Assembly (NCBI GenBank): GCA_958295665.1
Contig: OY282558.1
Span: 35,857,045 to 35,921,044 of the forward strand
From: Tipula vernalis
Lineage: Eukaryota > Arthropoda > Insecta > Diptera > Tipulidae
Direction: 5' to 3'
Length of the DNA stretch: 64,000 nt
Below, piece after piece: positions 43,427 to 54,600 of the stretch. The position numbers and the translations under genes were made by a program. How positions within the stretch are numbered: position 1 is the stretch's first letter; every line of letters begins with the position of its first letter. The notes beneath the pieces are model-generated. The model saw only the letters and a program-made list of their open reading frames with translations. It was not told the origin of the DNA and ran no database searches.

Positions 43427-43575
43427 CCTGTGGCCAAAAGTCATAATGGCATAAGTCGAGCTATGCCGGAATATTATAAAACATTGATAAAATTTGAAAT
43501 TGGTTACGGAGATTTTGAATTTGAAAACGTAAAAGGGCATAACTCGACTTTTGCCATTATGACTTGTGGCCACAG
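43427..43575. mobile_element. 149-bp MITE inserted in the Gypsy 5' LTR
   Basis: ctgtggccaaaagtcataat at 43428 is matched inverted by attatgacttgtggccacag ending 43575. ATATA flanks both sides (43422-43426 and 43576-43580). The other LTR (38433-38644) has cattatata followed directly by aaatacaagatcga, with no insertion, so it serves as an empty site. Non-coding. Confidence 0.82.
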
Positions 43576-43674
43576 ATATAACACAAGATCGACAGTGCTA
43601 TTACTACGTTGTTTTGTAATAAGAATATACCACAAAGTTATTCTTTAACAATAATTTTACTTTTTTTTATAATA

Positions 43675-44053
43675 CCTGTGGTAAGATGTTCTAACCATCA
43701 CTATTTTCGATGTTCAACAGTGTTCGTGTCTCTCTTTTCAAGAATAAAATTGTACACTATTTCGATTTTTGAATTATGCATACTTTATTGCGATCTCAGC
43801 ATGCTCACATAAAACATCATTCTGTTTCTACTTCCATTCATCACCTTTTATCACCCAAATTTTCGTTTGTGGCACTTTGTCGATGTGAAAAAATGAAACA
43901 GTATATAGATTTATTCTACAAGAATGAGATCGCAATAAAGAAAGAACATTTCAAAAATCGAAATAGTATACTATTTTATTCTTGAAAAGAGAGACATGAA
44001 TACTATCGTTATCGAACATCGAAAATAGTGATGGTTAGAACATCTCACCACTG
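43675..44053. mobile_element. Palindromic MITE of the taaccatcact family
   Basis: Arms of about 95 bp: the left starts near 43675 (gtaagatgttctaaccatca, ttttcgatgttc, tgtctctcttttcaagaata), with the inverted copy at about 43957-44053. The arm core TAACCATCACT then TTTTCG matches the element at 19036-20214. It lies between the end of the Gypsy LTR and the Harbinger element. Exact ends are uncertain. Confidence 0.7.
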
Positions 44054-44493
44054 ATTAGCAGCCATTACACGGTCAGTAATAATGTCATTACCTTCTGATA
44101 ATGACAGTATTATTGATCGTGTAACTTAAAGTATTGACGAATGATGGTCGGTAATGATGAAAATCCGAATTTTCTGATTTTGAGACATCAATACCGTTGA
44201 GTGGTGGGGATACTGTCACTATTAATGATAGTGTAGGGTTCGCGTCATTATTATCGTGTATCATTCCTCTTCTTTAGTTCTACCGTGTTAAAAATTTGAG
44301 GTTAACGTGTCAAATTAAATAAATTTCTCTAACAAATTACATACTAGTAAACATACATAGTTTTAATTAAATATAAAGAGTTTAAATATATTATTATTAT
44401 ATTACAAATATAATATTAGAATATTTATTATATTACTAATATTAAAATTAGAATATTGTTATATTACAAATATTAAAATCATCAAAAATTAAA

Positions 44494-45503
44494 ATGGATG
44501 ATGACATGTATTGTGTTATAGAGGATAATGAGTTGAGTGTGGATTTCTCCGACTGTGGGGAGATAATTAGCGAAGATACCCAGTGTAGTGAAGATCATAC
44601 CAAGGTTCTTCGGGATTTCATAGAGCTGTATGAAACACTACCAGAGTTGTGGAACCCAACCAATCCTGGTTATGTAAGAAAAGATAAGAGAAATAATGCA
44701 TTGGATAAACTTCTACCAACATTTCGCAAAATCAAGGCTGGTGGTAACCGAATAGATGTCCGGCGGAAAATAAATACACTTCGATCAAATTACAGAAAGG
44801 AATTGAAGAAAATAGTGGATTCGAAGAGATCGGGTAAAGGTCATGATGAAGTGTATCAACCAACCTCATGGGTGTTTTATTCTCTCCAGTTTCTGGACAA
44901 ATTTGAAAAGCCAGTTAATACAAAAATTCAGCAAACATATGAGGTCACTATTAATAAAATTCAAAAATGAAATCGTTTAATAATATAAATTTATTTTATT
45001 TTCAGGTTTCTGAAAGTGATAGTATCGAGGGTGAAATTCACATGGGGCAACGTCCAATACCCACTATGTCTCCTACTGTATCCCGTTCAAATATAATGTC
45101 ACCGCCACCACCGCAACTTGATAAACGTCGAAAAAGCCACTCGTCAAAACAAAATGAATTGTTACAGAAGGCGTGTGAATTTTTGGATAGTTCGACATCG
45201 GGGAAGAACAATGTTCCAACAATTGCCATAGCTTGGGGTGAGGCGCTCACAACATTGGATCCTCGGCAATGAATGTTTGCTGAGAAAGCAATAGGAGACA
45301 TTATTTTTGAGGCACGGCAGGGAAACCTTTATAAAGATTCAGTTAAAATAAATGAGGAACCATGGCCGGTTAGATCACAAACCACCATCTCAAATTCATC
45401 ATCAACCTCTTCTCTTCTCCCCAACTGTTCTCCTCAACCTCCTTCAGATGAACAAACACAGAGCACAATTTCTGGATTTTTTTCAAATTTTGTATCAGAG
45501 TAA
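44494..45503 (+). pseudogene. Harbinger-encoded MADF-domain DNA-binding protein with one in-frame TGA
   Basis: Exon 1 is 44494-44943, exon 2 from 45006. The 62-bp intron has a weak donor GAG|GTCACT and a good acceptor TTTTCAG. The joined frame reads TYE-VSESDS. Residues about 30-125 form a MADF/Myb-SANT-like domain: LRDFIELYETLPELWNP, KLLPTFRKIKAGGN, IDVRRKINTLRSNYRKELKK and PTSWVFYSLQFLDKFE. The second exon has a basic linker (KRRKSHSSKQNELLQKACEF) and a BESS-like end (ITAW-type IAWGEALTTLDPRQ). TGA at 45270-45272 interrupts it, and the same frame stays open from 45273 to 45503. In such elements this protein binds the subterminal DNA and brings in the transposase (family knowledge). One nonsense codon is the only lesion. 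Confidence 0.8.
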
Positions 45504-45653
45504 AATAAATTAGAGTAAATAAATAATAAATAAGAATAATAAGAATAATTAATAAGAATAAATAAATATGAATTTTTAATATGTTTCGTATATTTTATTT
45601 TAGTAATAATTTTTATATTTTATAAATTTCATATATCAATCAACAGAGCGTTA

Positions 45654-46887
45654 CTATTCCAATTTGCCTTCATTGTTGTAATAAGCACATAATTTATCTC
45701 TGTTTTGTTTAGCATCTGATGTACTGTTCCTGCTTAAAGTACTTTGGACATCAACAAAGTTATAGTTATTTGTACTTTCTTCATTTGATGCAAAGTATAA
45801 TTGTGTATCTTCTTTTGCGAGAAAGTTGTGCAAATAGCAACATGCCATGGTAATAATTTCGGACTTTTGAGGTTCAAGGCTAATTGGTTTTTGTAGTACT
45901 CCGAATCTGGACGCCAATATACCGAAAGTGTTTTCCACAACTACTCGTGCTCTTGATAGTCGTTTATTAAACTCATATCGATCTTTTTCTAAAGATTTCT
46001 GTGAGTATGGTTTCAGCAAGTTAACATTTAATGCAAATGCCTCGTCCGCGACGAACGCATAAGGATATTTTTCGTTGGTATTTGGTAACGAACGAGGCTT
46101 TGGTAAATTTAATGCTCCTTGCTGCATCAGTTCCCCAAATTTCGAGTAGTACATAATTCCTCCATCAGATATTCGTCCATTCATTCCGACGTCTACCATT
46201 ACAAACTGTTTTTTTGCATTTACAATAGCCAATAGTACAATGCTATAAAAACCTTTGTAATTGTAGTACAACGAACCGGAATTGGATGGTTTTTTAATGG
46301 CAATGTGCTTGCCGTCGATTGACCCTAAGGTATTATAAAACTGATGCAATTTGCCAAAATCATCGGCAATTTCACCCCATTCGTCAGAAGTTGTGGGAAA
46401 CTGAATATAAAAAAACAAATTTAAAATGAAATAATAGGTATTTCTATTCTTACAATCGAGCACTTACTTTTATATAATCTCGCAATACGTTTATGAGCAC
46501 TTCACATGTTTCAATAATAGCATTGCTTATTGAAGCAGGTGACATGATAGCGGAGAATTTTAGATCTTCAAAATTCCTCCCAGTCGCTAAGTATCTGAGT
46601 GTTAATGCGAACCTTTCATTCGCTGGGATGCTCTCCCTAATATTCGTGTCCTGCCTTACATTAAACGGGTTAACCATTCGCAGCAATTGTACAAATGTTT
46701 CATCGCACATTCGAAAATAATTCTTAAAATCGGCTGCTTCAGTTGCACCAATTTCTTTTAAGAGCGCTACATGTGAATACTTTTTACGTTTTTGTAGCCA
46801 ACCCTTCATCCAGCGTGAGCGCCGAACATTTTTTTTTATGGATAAAGCCAAAATTATAGCAATACAAGCTTTTTCCTGAGAATCCAT
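45654..46887 (-). CDS. HARBI1-type (PIF/Harbinger) DDE transposase, two exons
   Basis: Exon 1 is 46468-46887 (ATG at 46887, MDSQEKACIAIILAL), exon 2 is 45654-46400. The 67-bp intron has donor AAA|GTAAGT and acceptor ATATTCAG|TT. The product is 388 residues with no stop. Exon 1 carries the helical N-terminal part (YFRMCDETFVQLLRMVNPF, RFALTLRYLATGRNFEDL). Exon 2 carries the DDE domain: GSIDGKHIAIKKP (first Asp), NGRISDGGIM and FVADEAFALN (second Asp), ARVVVENTFGILASRFGV (Glu). The end has ACCYLHNFL. The enzyme should cut and paste the element into 3-bp targets (family knowledge). All catalytic residues are present. Confidence 0.93.
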
Positions 46888-47066
46888 TTTGTATACTTTC
46901 ACTTTAATGTCACTTTAATTTCTTACTTATTCACTGAGAAATACGTAGTAATGATGATAATACTGATGTGTAGGAATGATCGTGTAATGCTGCAAATGAC
47001 TAAAGAGAGTATTGACGCAGATAATGACAATACTGGTATTGACATTATTATTGACCGTGTAATGGG

Positions 47067-50000
47067 CGCTATTGAGATCATGTTCGTAACCTATGATAAA
47101 TATTTTTTAATGCTAATTTTTGACATTTATTTGAAAAATATTCCCGTACAATCACAATTTTTTATTATGCTGTCCGAATTGTGTAATAATTTTTTTTGGC
47201 ACATTTCATCGCCTTATATATTTGTTATCTCTCTTTAAATAAGATAACTCGCAAGAAATACGGAAATTTTTGGATAGAAAATGACAAAATTGATGTTTAT
47301 TCAAAAGAAAGCTTCATGGCTCTTTTATATTATCGCTACACTAGTAAATTTTTATTTTTATTATCAGATTTATTAAACCACAGTCTGTCTAGGGTATAAG
47401 ACTCATTACAGCATAATCAAGCAATTTTATTCGACAACCAAAATTACAGCAAGAAATTAAATCACATCCTAGTTGAAAAATGATTCTTCATAACAGCGAA
47501 TGAGAAAATCCTTTTCTTTGAAGTAAAACACTAAGGCGACTACGTCAGTCACACAATGAATTTATTTTTTAAATGACAAAAATTCGTACTAAAAAATATT
47601 TATCACAAGTTTCGGACACAGTCTAAATGGAAACAATTGCACTTCTTATTGTATATTATATTATTCCATAAACTAGTAGAATAAAAATACAATTTTTTCC
47701 GACCTTCAATCTCATTCTGTAAATCTGAATGACGAATCGAAACAAGCAAACTTAAAGATCTGTTTTAAAACTTAATGTACCTTAAACATAGATTCGCAAA
47801 ATAATACAAGTAGGTGTGTACAATACATACATAAAAAATCGGGGATTTTTTAAAATAATCATTAAACAAATTATGTTTTAAAGAATTTATGTAGAACCTC
47901 GAAAACGTTAGCGTGATCTTAAGCGGAGAAAATTGATTATTTTACTTTATAATTCCACCTAATTTTTGATGCCGTTTGAGATTAGACAAATCAAATGTTA
48001 ATATATTGATGACATTTAAATAATGATTCGATGTCAAAAGAAAAGTTAATTTAAATTGAGATTATCTTGCTTTGTGCGGTCAATACACTAATAAAATGTA
48101 CTAATTTATCGGAAATTAATTTAATTATAACATCCAGTAAATAGAATTAATAATACATTACAATAAAATATAACAAAACCTCATAATTACGATACAGAAA
48201 ATAAATGAAAATATCTTTTGACATTTTCATTTACAACTTATACAGTTTTCCGTAATTTTCCATTACAAATTCAAATAGAAAATGGTACATAAACTAAATC
48301 ATAATAGAAAAGTAGAATAAAAAAAAAAAAAAATCTCTAAATTGATTACAAACATGTGTGTTTTGCATGATTCCTTGGCACGCGTTCAAAAATAAAATTT
48401 GTACATTTTAAAGATTTACGTTTTCATTTAAGAAAGGGAAAATAAAATGATTTTCTTTGAGTTTTAACAAGTCATTGTTAACATACCTATAATTATGTTA
48501 ATTAAGTTGATATACCTGAACAAGTAAGCAAATTACGTTTTTAGATGCATGTACCCAAATTCGAAACTTAACTAAGCGTACTTCAATCGGATGATATAAA
48601 AACATATTAAAGCAATGATGTACTTGAAAATAAAGTTTTAGTTTTTTTTTTTTTTTGTTAAAACCACAAAAGTTACAAAACTGGCGAACCTTCAAAAATT
48701 GAACACATTTTTCGATTATTATTATTTCTCTATTGTTTGTATTACCGCTTCCGAGGTCTTATTTAACTAAATAAATGAACTCGCGAATTTTACGCGGCAT
48801 ATCAATTGAACATACATACGAGGTAGTTATGATTATATTTGGTTAGTTGTTATCGTGGTGTACTTTTATTACAAGTGCATAATATTGAAGAAAAAAAAAC
48901 TGAAAGACTTATGTCAAGTATATTTTGAAGAGGATTTAAATTTCACAATTTGTTTTGCTTTAATCCCATCAAACAAAATTATTTAAAATAAATCTTACAC
49001 AAAAATCGCGAATATCAAAGTCCAAAATATAAAAGCAGATGGGAAAAATGGAAATAGAAATAGAATTTTCACAATGATTATGACTTTGGGGAAACATAAA
49101 ATGTATATTTCCCTAGGCACTATATGTATTTACCAAGTAAGAAATTTTCAAAGCGTGCGCGGCTATTTTTAGGTAAATTTTCCGAGATTTTCTGTTTGAT
49201 TTAATTTTTTGTGTTGTTTTGATTTTTTTTTTTTTTTTTTTAATTCTTTGTAATTAGAATTCTGTCTTTTTGCAAAAACACATCATCATAAATTATTCGT
49301 TGCGTTGACATGTCAACTTATATTACTTTTTCTTATTAAAGGGAATACACGTACAATAATATTTCGTTTGCGGAAAATCTTTGCAAATAACACAATATGT
49401 GTATAATTTGATTTATTTGTAGCATCGATCAAGGTTGTTTGTAATGTTAAAGACCTCCGGAAGGAAAATAGGTATACGCCTGTCAGATACTAAGTTCAAG
49501 TTAGTTAATAATTCTTTTGGAAAAATAGCCGATATCTAAAATCAACATTGAACTAAAAATAACGAACACCTTCCATCTTAAAGACAAAAATAATTGCTAG
49601 AACTTAATATTTTTAAAAATAAGGAACAATTTAAAAAATTGCCTGATTTACATTAATAACTGTACAACCTGAGTTACTGTAACCATGAGTATTGTTTTAG
49701 TGTTAACGACGAAGTTATTGATAAGCTAAATTAAATATTTGGTCGAGTGAACAAACATAAGTAAGTGCTTTTAAGCAAGTTAAATACTTGTAAGTATAAG
49801 GTAAGGTAGTTATTGTTCACATCAAAATTAGAAAAAAACGTTTACTTAAAAGTATTCACCCTTATTATGATTGTCGAGTCGATCGACGACGACTCTGTGT
49901 TGCTTTTACCTTGTTCGTATTGTATTTATCAAATGAAAAAGCAAAAACGCAATACAGAGTTGTGTCGATTGTCGATCGGCTTTAGAATCATAATAGGATT

Positions 50001-50449
50001 GATTACTTTTTACGGAAAAGTCAACTATTGTCAGTGAGTGCTTAATTTTTTTATTCACTTCAGCCCACCCAAGTGAATGTTTTAATGAATTGTTTTGTGC
50101 AAATTGCGATAAAAAGAGGAATAATTGACCGCTGTTTAGTATATTTTCAAGTAGCTCTACAAGTTTTCGTAACTTCGTCTGAATGTAAAAAAAAGTTAAA
50201 CTAGATTACAAGTAAACTTATTTATGCAAATCTAGATTACTATTTCCTATTATAGTCTGAACAACGCATTTGGCTCGATTTTAGAATATAATTTTAATTG
50301 AGATTGAACTGTAAAACATGTAATGTGCGTAATAACATGTACAGTTTAATGTTTATTGGGATTAAGAACCTTATTAAACCTTATGAAATGCAAAGTAAAA
50401 TACTAAACCTAACTCATAAATTTCGACAAATTAAAGTTTAGATGTTACT
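47067..50449. other. No gene recognised
   Basis: AT-rich, with short stop-bounded frames only. If dorsal has a distant 5' exon, this could be intron. No repeat structure stood out. Confidence 0.5.
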
Positions 50450-51670
50450 ATAAAGATTCACTAAATCGAACTAAAAAGACAATGATCGATCTGAGGAGAA
50501 AGCTTATTTCTCAACGGGGAAAACTCAATATTGCAAATCACTTCAATGAATGCTTGCCAAAAATCGTAAGCCTAAAAAATTTAAATTTTATTATACAAAA
50601 CTGTTTTGCAATTACTTTAATCTACTGGTAGCTTCTTTTTAAACCTATCATGTCATCAGACATTTACCGTTTAATTCAGTCTCTTGAAAATAAGAGTTCT
50701 TGCACGTCAGACAATAATTTGCGTAAGAAAATTTCTTATTTTATTGTTGATATACTAGCCCTCATTTTTAATGTAAGTGCGGAGTCTGGAATATTTCCAA
50801 ATTCACTAAAATTAGCTAAAGTGTTTCCTAAATTTAAAAAGGCCACGAAAAACTTATGCCTATTACAGACCTATCTCTTTACTTCCGACTATATCAAAAT
50901 TGTTTGAAAAACTATTGAAAGTTCGTATTGTCAGACTCTAAAATCGTTATCAATTCTTTATCGATTCTCAATATGAACTATTTGTTAACAAGACAAAGGC
51001 ATTTGACATGGTTGATCACAAAAATCTCTTACATAAGCTTGTCGCAGCTGGTTTTAGAGAAACAGGCGCCAGACAGTAAAGCTAAAAGATGTATTTAGTG
51101 ATGAATTGGAATTGGTAACCGGGGTTCCTCGGCGGTCCTATTTTTAATTTATATAAATGTTATATTTATACAACATTTCAATGGTAAATCATAGCGTTTG
51201 CTGATGACCTTGCATATACTTACTGTAGCAATAGTAAATTAAAACTTACTTTCGAGATTAATTATGGTCTGCATACGACAATGCGACAATGGTTTGCAAA
51301 GCACAAACAACAAACCAAACCAATCTACTTCAAAACAACTGGATATAGCACCTGTGATCTTGACATAATATACCATTCGCCTGACTGTCACAAATAATAC
51401 ACTCGAGGAAGCCAGAAATTTGAACATTGTAAAATTATGAACTGATCAAATTTGCCCTGTGCAACAAATGCATCAAAATAGAGTAAATCGCGGTGGTTAA
51501 ATAATTGGGATTAACTGTCGATATAAAGTTAAACTGGAAAAGGGATGGATCGGACATAAGAAAAATGTATAAACTAAAAGAATGTTACTAAGAAAAAATA
51601 ATGAAAATGATTTACTTTGGCAGTCTAAATTTCGATATGGGATTTATGTTGGGGTGGGACTTAATTCAGT
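50450..51670 (+). pseudogene. LINE reverse transcriptase remnant
   Basis: Plus-strand fragments in RT order: ANHFNECLP (about 50530), SAESGIFPNSLKLAKVFPKF (50787-50846), SKLFEKLLKVRI-like after a frameshift (about 50895), TKAFDMVDHKNLLHKL (about 50992-51040), FADDLAYTYCSNSKLKL (about 51187-51245), and a YGIYV motif near 51640. Many stops and deletions. The word pattern (SGIFP, FADDLA.TY, short SN spacing) is like the LINE at 374-2815, so both are probably members of one group. It is much older than that copy. Confidence 0.75.
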
Positions 51671-54600
51671 AGCTTAGAACCGACTCTACTTAAACAAAAA
51701 CCTATTATTCGAATAATTTTGAGATTATTCGAGCTTATTCGAGTTTCTTTGATTTTTGTCGAGATTTTTTATATTTTATAGGATTTATAGGATGTTTTTA
51801 AGCTTATTCGAGGTTTATTTGGCGCTGAGTGTGATCCAGTAGATATTATTTTAAAGACTTTTCGATTATTCGAATTTAACTTAGAGTTGAATATTTCATT
51901 AATCCTCATATTTTGTATTAATTCTGACAAATTTTAAATTTTTTTTTGTCATTATATCAACAGGACTACAGCATTATGGTATGTTTCATTACAGCAAGTC
52001 TTAGTATACTAATTCTTAAGATATATTACGGCATATTTCAAAACGCCTTATTTCAATAAGAACCAAATAAAAAATATTGGGAAAAACATTTTAAAATGGC
52101 GGTTACGGAAAGTTAATTTTGTTTTATATAGTGGAAACACATTCCCGAATAAAATTAACTAAGCATTTATTTTGCATGGCGCACACCAATAGGAATTCCG
52201 AAATAGGCACACAAAACAAATTACAAAACGGCATATGACAAAATTCGACCAGTGCGGTGGAAATGGGAAATATATTAAAATAAACAAAATATCCCGTAGT
52301 GTACGATATGAAGTGTGGTTTATATGGTAAAACTCTTATTTTTAATTTTTCTTTGAAATTAAATAAAATCTCAAATCCTGAAGTGACATTTTTAATTTTC
52401 TTTATTTCTTGTTATTTTGATTTAAACTTTCTTTCCTAAGTATATGTATAGATGTCGCAATCATGTTATTGTTTTCCTATAAAATTGTCTATACGGTTTA
52501 GGTAATTTCATAATTTTCATAAATGATAAAGCTACATAAAGGACTTGCAGTTTGCTTTTAATTTAACTAAGATGTATCTCTTTACTGCAACAGTTTTATT
52601 TTATTCATAACTTAATATGAAGAAAATTAGGTGTTTTCGTTTGTAATATTTTCTTTTGAATTCGGTTCGGTTGTGTTTAGCTTCTACCTTTAGTAGGTTG
52701 GGTCATGAATAAATATAATCTAATATTTTATGACTATAACATTGAAATAACACTTCTTAACTAAAGAATTAAAATTAGAAAATTATCTCGATGGGCTAAT
52801 CTTACTAACTGTATGTACATAAAATCAGAAACAAATCAATAACATGTGCCAGAAAAGTATTTTGCCAAGCACCTGCTCATAAAGAGAAAGTGTAAGCTGT
52901 TGTTTATAATTATAATAATGTGATTTCAACGTCTACATTACACATAAATCTTGAATTGTACTGCATTAATATTTTTTGTAGATTTTTCTACCAATACAAT
53001 GTGAAATAAAAAATTCTAAAATTAAATTTAGCACTTGATCTCGTTTAATGTATTCGTGTAATACAAAATAACTTTACTCTATGCAAATTCTTAATACACG
53101 CCAATATATAGAACAAGAGTATAATTTATTGATATTCGTATTAATATTATAAATAATTGTGGGTCAAAAACTATATGTTTATAACAAATACAAATGTTAC
53201 CTACCTTAATATTGAAGAAATGAAGGTATTAAAAAACTAAGCCTAAGTTGTATGAGACGGATTCCGGATTGATTTTTTACTATATGCCCATGCGTAGTAT
53301 ATACTTAAACAAACAACCTGTACGTACAAGTACTAGTATATTTATAATAATATGTTGTTGTTTATAGTTATGTTGCAATATCCAGTTTTAAATTTTTTTT
53401 TTTTTTTGAAAACAATTTGTAAAGCTTCAGTGGTTTAAACATAACTACGTTTTTACTAACAGAAATTAAATGAGCATTTGGGTTGTTTAAATATTATTTT
53501 GTCAAATTAAAGTAATATGCCAACGAATATACGAGTTTACATAATTGTAAATCTAACGCCAATTTTCATCGTTTTTACATCTATAAAAACGACTGCAAAT
53601 GAATTGCCTTGAACTTAAAATCAGCTTATTCCCTGAATTAAAAGAACATGTATAATTAATTAATAATAATTCATCAAGTTAATCTTTATACATTTTGTAA
53701 ACCAGTGCGCGCATTCAGTGGTAATTTACATAATAAACTCACAAATTTTCGATTGTACATTTGTGGACATTTTTGTTTACTTTATAGACGTAAACAGTTT
53801 ATTATAATTAATACTAGTTTTACCATTCTTAAAATACATACTGCAAGATGATTCACAATACGTTTATGAAATTATTGTAAAACACGAATTACCTCTACAC
53901 TATTTAGCGTATATAAGTTTGTATGTGTATCCCCCCAATATGAAATTATAAGATTGATGAATCACTCGATACAAGTATAACCTGAACAAAAAATTGCTTT
54001 TTAACTTAAATTTACAACAATTTTATAAAAAAACAGATGAAATTATTTTCCATTCGTCTTTCTATTCGTTCGACTTTATGCGGCTGAAGAAAGTGCACCA
54101 AATTAATAAAAATTTGTTAGCGTTTCATGTATGGTATGTACATAAATGCTTTTGCTTTTGAATTCAAATATAAAATTATATTTTGGCAATTATATTTATT
54201 ATAATTATTTAATGCGGTATATAATACATAATTAATTATAAAGTATATTAACTCAAGACAGTTCATGTTATATGAAAGCTTAACAAAAAAAAAAAAAAAC
54301 AAAAAAAAAATGATTCTGTCTATGACCCAAATCTTCTAATACGCTAACGTAAACTTATATCCGGTAAATTATAATTTTTTGTTTTAATTTAGTTTTAATC
54401 AATTTTTTGTTCGGTATTTGAGAATGTATATTATAAATTATGTTAATTTATTTACAAATTTTATAAATTTTTGTTTATTGCGTGTATATACAGATGAATC
54501 TAAAATTATGATTAACTGATCTATTCTTTTGGTTGGTTTTGGTTTCGTTGAAAGTTTAATTACCTGTTATACAAATTAACTTATACAAATGGATATGGTG

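Larger units (their letters stand above)
38433..43650 (-). mobile_element. Decayed Gypsy-type LTR retrotransposon with nested insertions
   Basis: Direct repeats at 38433-38644 and 43314-43650 share tggatca, caatattcg, tcggtctat, gaactcggtaacaaatctgt, ttacgattacaa and acaagatcga, and act as LTRs. They begin TG and end near CA. Between them, in minus-strand order, are protease, reverse transcriptase and integrase remnants, which is the Gypsy order with the 5' LTR at 43314-43650. A target-site duplication, primer-binding site and polypurine tract are not clear. Later insertions sit at 40015-41081, 40627-40961, 41321-41545, 41657-42131, about 42790-43090 (a Tc1 fragment) and 43427-43575. Confidence 0.75.
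44062..47066. mobile_element. Near-intact PIF/Harbinger transposon
   Basis: The terminal inverted repeat CATTACACGGTCAGTAATAA then TGTCATTACC at 44063-44092 is matched inverted at 47036-47064 with two or three mismatches. Subterminal regions on both sides repeat gtaatga/attgac words. Inside are two convergent genes, the arrangement of a two-gene Harbinger: a MADF DNA-binding protein (44494-45503, plus) and a HARBI1-type transposase (45654-46887, minus). The 3-bp target duplication expected of the family is not clear; candidates (gca/gct) differ at one base. Confidence 0.88.
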
